A stretch of 8,077 nt of DNA from positions 1 through 8,077 of the forward strand of contig CAKOHH010000021.1 in NCBI GenBank assembly GCA_934085675.1. The letters are read 5' to 3'. The DNA comes from an uncultured Bacilli bacterium. GTDB taxonomy: Bacteria; Bacillota_I; Bacilli_A; RF39; UBA660. How positions within the stretch are numbered: the stretch's first letter is position 1; every line of letters begins with the position of its first letter. This document shows positions 1 to 5,771 of the stretch, in pieces. Made by a program: the position numbers and the translations under genes. The notes beneath the pieces are model-generated. The model worked only from the letters and a program-made list of their open reading frames with translations, ran no database searches and had not been told where the DNA came from.

Positions 1-26
1 TTTTTTAATTCCATTATCTTCACCAT
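1..26 (-). CDS. 5' end of an unidentified gene leaving the window, behind a poly-G promoter
   Basis: Only the first few codons are visible, so no function can be given. Two in-frame ATGs are possible. The outer one (26-24) has AGGA only 4 nt upstream and would leave a leader of about 8 nt. The inner one (14-12) has GGTGA, a good match to the anti-Shine-Dalgarno sequence, 5 nt upstream and a leader of about 20 nt, so I favour it. The visible peptide is M-E-L-K from the inner start, or M-V-K-I-M-E-L-K from the outer one. The gene lies immediately downstream of the promoter at 41-73 and would be controlled by its G-tract. Phase-variable promoters elsewhere often drive surface proteins, but nothing in these few residues tests that here. 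That a gene starts here is inferred from the promoter, the ribosome binding site and the open frame. Confidence 0.4.
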
Positions 27-40
27 AGTTTCCTATGATA

Positions 41-73
41 ATTATAACAGATACCCCCCCCCCCGACTGTCAA
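41..73 (-). promoter_or_regulatory. Probable phase-variable sigma-A promoter with a poly-G spacer
   Basis: On the minus strand, TTGACA (68-73, 6/6 to consensus) precedes TATAAT (41-46, 6/6). The -10 is extended by TG at 48-49, giving TGTTATAAT. The spacer is 21 bp, longer than the optimal 17, and 11 of its bases are an uninterrupted G run (54-64). With seven Gs the spacer would be exactly 17 bp. Length changes in homopolymer spacers by strand slippage are a known ON/OFF or tuning mechanism, for example in Neisseria porA and opc. By spacing alone the version shown here should be weak. The extended -10 may rescue some activity. The predicted start site is near 34. Variability itself is inferred, since one sequence cannot show it. 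Confidence 0.72.
54..64. repeat. Homopolymer tract of 11 C (11 G on the minus strand)
   Basis: There are eleven consecutive C residues on the plus strand inside very AT-rich DNA, and no comparable G/C run occurs elsewhere in the window. It lies wholly in the spacer between the -35 and -10 boxes of the minus-strand promoter. It is long enough to be a mutable simple-sequence repeat. The exact count is also the kind of value that sequencing or assembly can get wrong. Confidence 0.95.
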
Positions 74-242
74 GAGACTTTTATTTTTATTTGTAGAATG
101 ACAAATTATTTTACCAGTAAACAAATTGGGTATGTAAGTATTAAAAATTTCCTTACTATAAAATATAATTTTCTTAAACAATGAAATGACTAATACTTAA
201 GAGTAATTTATACTATCTTTTTTTAGAAATAAAAGACATAAA

Positions 243-3200
243 TTAATCTTCTGAAAGTTTTTTGTAATAGTTAAATCTTTTTTGACTTGCTTCAGCATTT
301 TCTTGAAGAAGAATTTCCGCTTGTTCTTTATTTTTTATTTTTAAGGCTTTATAACGAACTTCATTTTCTAAAAATTCATGGTATTTGGTAAAATCAGGAT
401 TTTTGTAATCTAGATAAAGTTTTTCTTCACTTGGATTATAACGCATAAGAAGGCTATAACCTACTTTAACGGCTAATTTTTCTTCCTCTAAAGAACAAGC
501 CATACCACCTTTTATACCATGTTCAATACAAGGGGCATAACACAAAATCAAACTTGGACCATCATGTTCCATAGCTTCTTTCATAGCTTTAATAGCTTGC
601 ATAGGATTAGCCCCTAAACAAATAGAAGCCACATAACAATTTGGATAACACATAGCAATTTTAAATAAATCTTTTTTATAAACTTTTTTACCTTCATCAG
701 CAAATTCACAGACAGCGCCAATATGGCTTGATTTACTCATTTGGCCACCTGTATTGGAATAAACCTCGGTATCCAAAACCATAATCTTAACGTTTTCACC
801 AGAGGATAAAACGTGATCAATACCATCAAAACCAATATCATAAGCCCAGCCATCACCACCTAAAGCGACAACCGTACGATAAGGAACATAATCAATAAGT
901 TCTTTTAATTCTTCGGGAATATCTTCTTTTAGAAAAGCTTCTTTTAAAGCCAATGTTTTTTCAAAACTATTAAAATTATTTAAAAATTCTTCATAAAGAT
1001 TCTTAAGATTAGGTGAAGCGTTTTCTTTATTTTCCAAAATTATTTTCTTTAAACGATTTCTTTTTAATTTATAAGAATGATGCATACCATAAGCAAACTC
1101 AGCATTATCTTCAAATAAACTATTTGCCCAAGGTAATTTATAAGGAGTAGACATAAAAGATCCACCATAAATAGAAGAACATCCTGTCGCGTTTGCAAAG
1201 ACTAACTCATCTTTATATAACTGGGTTAAAAGTTTAATGTAAGCCGTTTCGCCACAGCCGGCACACGCTCCTGAAAAAGCAAATTTTGGTTCTTCTAGTT
1301 GACTTCCTTTCACAGTAAATTTAGGATACAATTTAGGATTTTGATAATTAAAATATTTCTCACTTTCATCAATACTTTTTTCACCTAAGAAAAGGGCTTT
1401 TTTACCTTGTTTTCCTGGACAAATACTAACGCATAAACCACAACCGGTACAATCTTTTTCGCTGATGCAAACGTAGTAGTGATATTCTTTGTGAACTGGA
1501 TCTAAAATGCCTTTATCTTCTTTAATTAAGAAAGGTCTTATTACCGCATGAGGACAAATTAAAGAACACATACCACAGCCAATACAATTTTCACTAAGCC
1601 ATTTCGAAACGATTTTAGAAGGACTTCTTTTTTCTTTATCTGTTAAGCTCGTTTCACAATGACCATCCCTATATTTTGACATTTCTGATACCGTTAAAGT
1701 ATTGCCTAAACGATGGGTAATTTTATCATAAATTGTTTTCATTTCTTCTGGTGTTTTGGATGATGTTATCATTTTAAAATCAAGTTTATAAACAGCATTT
1801 AAAGCCTCTTTCACGGCCTCTTTGTTATTCTTAACAATATCTTCACCTTTTGTCATAAACTTATTCTCAATACTTTCGGTAAGTACTTCATAAACATTTT
1901 CTTTTCCTAATAGTTTTAAAATGACTGCTTCCATAATTTTACTTATTTTTCCTGTTAAGTGATGTTCTTCCGCAATTTTATAAGCGTCAATCATTAAAAC
2001 TTTTATTTTCTTTTGGGTAATAAGTTCTAAATCTTTAGAAGTAAACTTTGCTAAAATATTTTCTTTATCACTTGTATTAATGAGTAGAAAACCATTTTCT
2101 TTTAAATTATCTAACATGGTATATTGACTAAAGTACTCTTCTTTGGTAACCACGATTAAATCAGGATTGGTAACATAATAAGGAGCTTTTATAAGGTTTT
2201 CCCCAAGTCTTAAATGACTTACGGTAACGCCACCAGATTTTTTAGAATCATAAGAAAAGTATCCTTGAACATAAGAAGTTTTTCCCATAATATTTAAGAT
2301 ATCTTTAGAAGCCGATACCATGCCATCTGAACCATATCCGTAAATTTGGATTTCATTTGTATGCAAATCAATATGATAAGGAAAAGTTTCTAAACTCGTT
2401 TTATTCATATCATCTACAATACCTATTGTAAAATTATTACGAGGATTATTTTCTAGCATTTTATAGACAGCATAAATATCTTTAGGAGTGGTATCTTTAG
2501 AAGAAAGGCCAAATCTTCCGCCCACGACTGTGATGCCTTTATCTTTTAATGCACCTAAGACATCTAAATATAAAGGTTCTCCTTCACTACCTTGTTCTTT
2601 TGTTCGATCTAAAACAGCTACTTTTTTAACCGTTTTAGGTAAAACTTTTTCTAAATATTTTGGACTAAAAGGACGATATAAATGAACAGAAATAACCCCA
2701 ATTTTTTTACCTTTTTTCATTTCTTCATCGACAACTAAAGAAATTGTATCTGTAACACTTCCCATCGCGATAATGACACTTTCGGCATCACTACTTCCAT
2801 AATAAGTAAAAGGGTGATAGTTTGTATGGGCAAGCTCATTTAATTTTTCCATATAATTTTCCACAATATCAGGCATATTATCATATAAAGGACTTCTGGC
2901 TTCTACGGTTTGAAAATAAACATCTTCGTTTTGATTCATACCATAGTTAATAGGTTTTAAAGGATTTAATGCTCTATTTTTAAATTCTTCTAATTCTTTT
3001 TTAGGAACAAGTTTTAGTAAATCTTCTTCATTCAAAGTATCTACAACATTTAATTCATGACTTGTTCTAAAGCCATCAAAAAAATGAATAAAAGGAAGTG
3101 TTCCTTTAAGGCTCGCTAAATGAGCGATGATAGCCATATGATAACTTTCTAATGGACTTGCGGAGGCAAGCATACAAAAGCCCGTTTGTCTTACTGCATA

Positions 3201-3581
3201 GATATCTGAATGGTCCCCAAAAATAGAAAGAGCATGAGTAGCTATCGTTCTTGAAGCCACATGAATAACAGCTGGTAAACATTCCCCAGCAATTTTATAT
3301 AAATTAGGAATCATTAAAAGCAAACCTTGACTAGAAGTAAAAGTTGTTGTTAAAGTTCCCGTAAGTAAAGAACCATGTAAAGCCCCAGCTGCCCCTTTTT
3401 CAGATTGCATTTCCATAATTCGAACTTTATCATGAAATAAATTATAATTTTCTTTAGTACGCAAATTATCCATATTAGAAGCCATAGGACTTGATGGGGT
3501 AATAGGATAAATAAAAGCCATTTCAGAAAATAAATAAGCGATTTTTGAAGCCGCACTATTGCCATCCATTATTTGTTTCAT
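243..3581 (-). CDS. nifJ: Pyruvate:ferredoxin (flavodoxin) oxidoreductase, single-chain
   Basis: This cytoplasmic enzyme oxidatively decarboxylates pyruvate with CoA to acetyl-CoA and CO2, passing electrons to ferredoxin or flavodoxin. It is the usual pyruvate-cleaving enzyme of fermentative anaerobes. The 1112 residues follow the standard domain order. The N-terminal pyrimidine/pyruvate-binding domain has YPITPS (25-30), E61 and R111. A transketolase-C-like domain and a central domain follow. The linker contains the EKR motif (650-652). The ferredoxin-like domain has two [4Fe-4S] cysteine sets (C666, C669, C672, C676 and C711, C714, C717, C721). The C-terminal thiamine pyrophosphate domain has GDGW (909-912) and N943 in the EVYSNTGGQ stretch. 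The proximal cluster cysteines C773, C776, C801 and C1018 are all present. It is about 60 residues shorter than many homologues, partly through short loops near 685-700 and 813-817. The ATG at 3579-3581 has GGAGG 10 nt upstream. The gene is probably transcribed alone. An oxygen-labile enzyme downstream of perR-rbr fits an anaerobe, but the 2-oxoacid specificity is inferred from family similarity. Confidence 0.96.
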   Translation of the reverse strand: MKQIMDGNSAASKIAYLFSEMAFIYPITPSSPMASNMDNLRTKENYNLFHDKVRIMEMQSEKGAAGALHGSLLTGTLTTTFTSSQGLLLMIPNLYKIAGECLPAVIHVASRTIATHALSIFGDHSDIYAVRQTGFCMLASASPLESYHMAIIAHLASLKGTLPFIHFFDGFRTSHELNVVDTLNEEDLLKLVPKKELEEFKNRALNPLKPINYGMNQNEDVYFQTVEARSPLYDNMPDIVENYMEKLNELAHTNYHPFTYYGSSDAESVIIAMGSVTDTISLVVDEEMKKGKKIGVISVHLYRPFSPKYLEKVLPKTVKKVAVLDRTKEQGSEGEPLYLDVLGALKDKGITVVGGRFGLSSKDTTPKDIYAVYKMLENNPRNNFTIGIVDDMNKTSLETFPYHIDLHTNEIQIYGYGSDGMVSASKDILNIMGKTSYVQGYFSYDSKKSGGVTVSHLRLGENLIKAPYYVTNPDLIVVTKEEYFSQYTMLDNLKENGFLLINTSDKENILAKFTSKDLELITQKKIKVLMIDAYKIAEEHHLTGKISKIMEAVILKLLGKENVYEVLTESIENKFMTKGEDIVKNNKEAVKEALNAVYKLDFKMITSSKTPEEMKTIYDKITHRLGNTLTVSEMSKYRDGHCETSLTDKEKRSPSKIVSKWLSENCIGCGMCSLICPHAVIRPFLIKEDKGILDPVHKEYHYYVCISEKDCTGCGLCVSICPGKQGKKALFLGEKSIDESEKYFNYQNPKLYPKFTVKGSQLEEPKFAFSGACAGCGETAYIKLLTQLYKDELVFANATGCSSIYGGSFMSTPYKLPWANSLFEDNAEFAYGMHHSYKLKRNRLKKIILENKENASPNLKNLYEEFLNNFNSFEKTLALKEAFLKEDIPEELKELIDYVPYRTVVALGGDGWAYDIGFDGIDHVLSSGENVKIMVLDTEVYSNTGGQMSKSSHIGAVCEFADEGKKVYKKDLFKIAMCYPNCYVASICLGANPMQAIKAMKEAMEHDGPSLILCYAPCIEHGIKGGMACSLEEEKLAVKVGYSLLMRYNPSEEKLYLDYKNPDFTKYHEFLENEVRYKALKIKNKEQAEILLQENAEASQKRFNYYKKLSED

Positions 3582-3605
3582 AAATTTTATTCCTCCAATA
3601 ATATT

Positions 3606-3611
3606 ATTATA
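3606..3611 (-). promoter_or_regulatory. Probable -10 box of the nifJ promoter
   Basis: A minus-strand TATAAT lies 25 bp upstream of the nifJ start codon and just past the rubrerythrin terminator, so nifJ can be transcribed independently. No good -35 box is found at the expected distance (TCTTTT at 3629-3634, inside the terminator). In DNA this AT-rich a TATAAT can occur by chance, so confidence is moderate. Confidence 0.4.
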
Positions 3612-3625
3612 TCTTATATTTTCAC

Positions 3626-3651
3626 AAAAAAAGAAGAATTTTTTTCTTCTT
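3626..3651 (-). terminator. Intrinsic terminator of perR-rbr
   Basis: An 8-bp stem (3631-3638 with 3644-3651, AAGAAGAA/TTCTTCTT) encloses a 5-nt loop. On the minus strand it is followed by five further T residues (3630-3626). The base of the stem overlaps the rubrerythrin stop codon (3650-3652). The stem is AT-rich with only two G-C pairs, so it may terminate incompletely and let some transcript run into nifJ. Confidence 0.7.
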
Positions 3652-4189
3652 AATAATTTTCGCTTTTAAGTTCCATAAAACTTTGAGGATGATTACAAAT
3701 AGGACATACGTCTAAAGCATTTTCTCCGACATAAACATGTCCGCAGTTACGGCAAATCCATACTTTTTCCGTACCTTTCATGAAAACTAAATTATTTTCA
3801 ATATTACCAACAAGTTTTAAATAACGTTCTTCATGATGTTTTTCGATTTCCCCAACACCTTCAAAAAGACGGGCAATTTCATCAAAACCTTCTTCGCGAG
3901 CAACATTAGCAAATTCTTTATACATATCTGTCCATTCATAGTTTTCACCATTAGCGGCATCTTTTAAATTTGTCAAAGTATCAGGAATAGCTCCATCATG
4001 TAAAGCTTTAAACCAAAGTTTAGCGTGTTCCTTTTCATTTTTTGATGTTTCTTCAAAAATAGCTGCAATTTGTTCATAACCATCTTTACGAGCTTGGCTA
4101 GCATAATATTGATATTTTGTGTGAGCTTGACTTTCTCCAGCAAAAGCAGCCATTAAGTTCTTTTCCGTTTTACTTCCTTTTAGTTCCAT
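3650..4189 (-). CDS. rbr: Rubrerythrin
   Basis: This non-haem iron protein reduces hydrogen peroxide to water in anaerobes, taking electrons through its own rubredoxin domain. The 179 residues comprise an N-terminal ferritin-like four-helix domain (about 1-135) and a C-terminal rubredoxin-like domain (about 140-175). The diiron ligands expected for the family are visible as E19, E52 with H55 (first ExxH), E82, E85, and E116 with H119 (second ExxH). The rubredoxin iron site is C146, C149, C162, C165. I chose the ATG at 4187-4189 because the product then begins with the family's usual M-x-L-K-G-(S/T)-x-T-x-x-N-L and has GGAAGGAAG just upstream. An in-frame ATG at 4228 would add 13 non-conserved residues. 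The start lies 20 bp inside the end of perR, so the two are one operon and probably translationally coupled. Its own regulator is encoded upstream, implying peroxide-induced expression (inference). Confidence 0.96.
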   Translation of the reverse strand: MELKGSKTEKNLMAAFAGESQAHTKYQYYASQARKDGYEQIAAIFEETSKNEKEHAKLWFKALHDGAIPDTLTNLKDAANGENYEWTDMYKEFANVAREEGFDEIARLFEGVGEIEKHHEERYLKLVGNIENNLVFMKGTEKVWICRNCGHVYVGENALDVCPICNHPQSFMELKSENY

Positions 4190-4559
4190 AATTTTCTTCC
4201 TTCCTTTTGCAATCTTTACAGATACCATGAAACATTATTGAATAAGATGTTACCTCGTTATCATAATCATTCAAATTTAAAACAATTGGTTCAAAAACAT
4301 CTTCAATTTTTTGACATTTATCACAAATAAAGTGATGATGAGCCTTTATTTTATTATCATAACGGTCATAACCTTCTGTGGTTTTAATTCTTTCAATTTC
4401 ATTATTCAAAACCATTTTATTTAAATTACGATAAACTGTTCCTAAACTAATATTAGGTAAAACAATTTGACATCTTTCGTAAATTTCATAAGCCGTATAA
4501 TGATTTGTAGAATGATTGATGATATCTAAAATTAAATCTTTTTGATTAGACTTACGCAT
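4170..4559 (-). CDS. perR: PerR-type Fur-family peroxide-responsive repressor
   Basis: This is a metal-dependent DNA-binding repressor. In PerR, iron-catalysed oxidation of ligand histidines by peroxide releases the protein from DNA. The 129 residues contain a winged helix (about 1-70, with the recognition region SLGTVYRNL at 38-46) and a C-terminal metal-binding dimerisation domain. Structural zinc is expected at C79, C82, C114 and C117. By alignment to Bacillus subtilis PerR from memory, all five regulatory ligands are kept: H20 (H37), D68 (D85), H74 (H91), H76 (H93) and D87 (D104). Aspartate at the last position, where Fur has glutamate, favours PerR over Fur or Zur. AGGAG precedes the ATG by 5 nt. 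The gene overlaps rbr by 20 bp and sits behind a Per-box-like inverted repeat, so autoregulation is likely. Confidence 0.9.
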   Translation of the reverse strand: MRKSNQKDLILDIINHSTNHYTAYEIYERCQIVLPNISLGTVYRNLNKMVLNNEIERIKTTEGYDRYDNKIKAHHHFICDKCQKIEDVFEPIVLNLNDYDNEVTSYSIMFHGICKDCKRKEENYGTKRK

Positions 4560-4572
4560 GGCATCTCCTAAC

Positions 4573-4587
4573 TAGTAATGATTACTA
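4573..4587. promoter_or_regulatory. Per-box-like operator upstream of perR-rbr
   Basis: This is a perfect 7-1-7 inverted repeat, TAGTAAT-G-ATTACTA, the same architecture as the PerR/Fur box TTATAATNATTATAA and matching it at 10 of 14 arm positions. It lies between the -10 box (4592-4597) and the ribosome binding site, covering the predicted transcription start. A bound PerR would therefore block initiation. Confidence 0.75.
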
Positions 4588-4591
4588 CTTA

Positions 4592-4619
4592 AGTATAGCA
4601 TATTTTATAAAAAAAACAA
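4592..4619 (-). promoter_or_regulatory. Promoter of perR-rbr
   Basis: On the minus strand, TATACT (4592-4597) is preceded by TG one base upstream, making an extended -10. A weak -35, TTGTTT (4614-4619), lies 16 bp further upstream. The expected start is near 4585, inside the Per-box-like repeat, which is consistent with repression by the operon's own product. Confidence 0.6.
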
Positions 4620-4635
4620 CTTAAATGACACAATT

Positions 4636-5457
4636 TTAAAATAAATCATGTAAAATAAGTTCTTCTCCTAATAAATTATTATTTTTACCAAGCAATAAGT
4701 TTTCATAAAAATAAATAAGATATTCATTATTTTGTTTAATATTAAGTTCGTTATTAAAATAATTTCCTCTTACTAAAGCCTGCCGAAAATAAAGGCTATT
4801 ATCATTAAAAATTCGCATATCTATATTAAAGCCTAAAAAAGTTAAGTATTTAATCATAAACAAAGCAACTGTTCTCGTATTACCATTTTTAAATGGATAA
4901 ACTTGCCAAATATGAGAAGTAAAACGTGCTAGGCTATTAATTACCTCGACTATAGACATTTTAGCATAATCCTTTTTTCTTTCTAAAAGAATATCATATT
5001 CCAATGAAGCAGCTAAATTTTCAAAGTTACCATAACAAACGGATTCTCCATTTAAAATATCCTCTGGTATTGTAATATCTGTCGTTCTAAATAAACCAGC
5101 ATAATCATATACATCTTGAAACAAAACTTTATGGACATATTTAAAATAATCTACAGATAAATCAAATTTATCTTCTTTTAATAATTCAACAATCCGAATG
5201 GTAACAAAATCACATTCTAATTCTTCTGGATTTAATTGATCAGTTTTTAATTCTTCAACATAATATTGTTTTAATTCTTGCGTAAGCATTTTTAAGGGTA
5301 AGTTATTTGCTAAGTTTTCTTCAATTAATTTTTCTAATTTTATAGAAGGTTTTAAATTGGAAATTTCTTGTAACCCTAAAGCCATATCCCAAAGGACTTT
5401 TTTATTATTTTTTTGAAAATTATGCTTTTCTTCATATTGCATTTCTCTTTCGTCCAT
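4636..5457 (-). CDS. Fic-family protein with a degenerate (probably inactive) catalytic motif
   Basis: Fic proteins usually transfer AMP or another nucleotide moiety to hydroxyl groups of target proteins, using a histidine in HxFx(D/E)GNxxR. The 273 residues match the Firmicute Fic type. An N-terminal helical part contains a WDMALGLQEISNLKPS stretch (23-38). The Fic core follows (about 100-250) with AGLFR (120-124), ILNGESVCYG (134-143, flap region), HIWQV (182-186) and FRQALVRGNY (224-233). The signature at 187-195 reads YPFKNGNTR. The catalytic histidine is tyrosine (Y187, codon TAT) and the metal-binding acid is asparagine (N191, codon AAT). N193 and R195 remain. Thr in place of the second Gly (GNTR) is common in this subgroup, but the other two changes are not. 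I see no clear (S/T)xxxE(G/N) inhibitory motif. TGGAGG lies 7 nt before the ATG. There is no obvious terminator before perR. It may be a decayed AMPylase, a pseudoenzyme or an enzyme with altered chemistry; the frame is intact. Confidence 0.88.
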   Translation of the reverse strand: MDEREMQYEEKHNFQKNNKKVLWDMALGLQEISNLKPSIKLEKLIEENLANNLPLKMLTQELKQYYVEELKTDQLNPEELECDFVTIRIVELLKEDKFDLSVDYFKYVHKVLFQDVYDYAGLFRTTDITIPEDILNGESVCYGNFENLAASLEYDILLERKKDYAKMSIVEVINSLARFTSHIWQVYPFKNGNTRTVALFMIKYLTFLGFNIDMRIFNDNSLYFRQALVRGNYFNNELNIKQNNEYLIYFYENLLLGKNNNLLGEELILHDLF

Positions 5458-5471
5458 AAAAAAACCTCCAA

Positions 5472-5483
5472 ACTACTCGTAGT
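5472..5483. repeat. Inverted repeat in the fic leader
   Basis: A perfect 5-2-5 palindrome (ACTAC-TC-GTAGT) sits between the fic -10 box and its ribosome binding site, close to the predicted transcription start. It could be an operator for an unknown regulator or the Fic system itself. It is short, and chance is possible. Confidence 0.4.
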
Positions 5484-5512
5484 ATTATAACACATCTCAC
5501 TATTGTTTAGAA
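5484..5512 (-). promoter_or_regulatory. Promoter of the fic gene
   Basis: The minus strand carries a perfect extended -10, TGTTATAAT (5484-5492). Only a poor -35 (TTCTAA, 5507-5512) lies 17 bp upstream. It is located just after the terminator of the preceding operon and 26 bp before the start codon, so fic is probably transcribed separately. Confidence 0.6.
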
Positions 5513-5550
5513 AAAAAATTAAAGACTATAGTTCAGCCTTTAATTTTTTT
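5511..5550 (-). terminator. Intrinsic terminator of the coiled-coil operon
   Basis: A 13-bp stem (5512-5524 with 5538-5550) encloses a 13-nt loop and ends in a T run on either strand. On the minus strand it overlaps the last codons and the TAG stop (5526-5528) of the 81-residue gene, so the stop codon lies in the hairpin loop. The stem is almost all A-T pairs, so it could act in both directions. Confidence 0.72.
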
Positions 5551-5771
5551 GTAAGTTCAATAATTAACTTAGAATCTTCTACTTTTTCAATATAAACATC
5601 ATTATTGTCTATTTCTTCTTTAAAAATAGCTACATTATTTTCAATAAATTCTTTATTTTGATCAAGTCCCATTACTAAGTAATAAGAAAATCCTTCATAT
5701 TCAGTTTGATTCAAAACCATATATTGTTCATTATTTTCTAATGTAATAATTGTATTTGTTCTAATCTTCAT
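5526..5771 (-). CDS. Small DUF1292-like hypothetical protein
   Basis: The 81-residue product has no signal peptide or membrane segment. Residues 6-65 alternate short hydrophobic strands with turns (TIITLENNEQYMVL, YYLVMGL, VAIFKEE, VYIEKVED), suggesting a small beta-rich domain. A charged helix follows at the C-terminus (about 66-81). The pattern of polar turn, YxVL, YYLV, acidic turn and VxIFKEE resembles the DUF1292/YrzB proteins of Firmicutes, whose function is not established. That is a pattern-level resemblance only. The ATG at 5769-5771 lies inside the last codons of the coiled-coil gene (11-bp overlap), with GAGGGAG as ribosome binding site about 7 nt upstream. The two genes are therefore co-transcribed and probably translationally coupled, which hints at a shared role. 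Confidence 0.82.
   Translation of the reverse strand: MKIRTNTIITLENNEQYMVLNQTEYEGFSYYLVMGLDQNKEFIENNVAIFKEEIDNNDVYIEKVEDSKLIIELTKKLKAEL

Noticed and set aside
54..64. C-tract as a pure assembly artefact
   Set aside because: An exact count may be wrong, but its placement exactly between perfect -35 and -10 boxes makes a real, functional tract the better explanation.
134..156. Possible nifJ terminator (GTAAG / CTTAC hairpin)
   Set aside because: The stem is only 5 bp with a 13-nt loop and no proper T run follows on the minus strand.
2488..2685. Plus-strand open frame of 65 codons
   Set aside because: It lies entirely antisense to well-conserved nifJ coding sequence, and I saw no family resemblance in its product.
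3350..3565. Minus-strand open frame of 71 codons
   Set aside because: It is an alternative frame inside the conserved N-terminal domain of nifJ and its hydrophobic composition is a frame artefact.
3597..3612. Possible Per box at the nifJ promoter (AATAATATTATT palindrome)
   Set aside because: Its match to the Per box is made only of A and T and is expected by chance in this intergenic DNA; the palindrome is 6-0-6, not 7-1-7.
4190..4228. Upstream in-frame start giving a 192-residue rubrerythrin
   Set aside because: The extra 13 residues lie within perR and are not part of the family's conserved N-terminus, and the better ribosome binding site precedes the ATG at 4187-4189.
4598..4642. Terminator after fic
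   Set aside because: There is a T run on the minus strand and an ATTTTAAAAT palindrome at the stop codon, but no hairpin directly preceding the T run.
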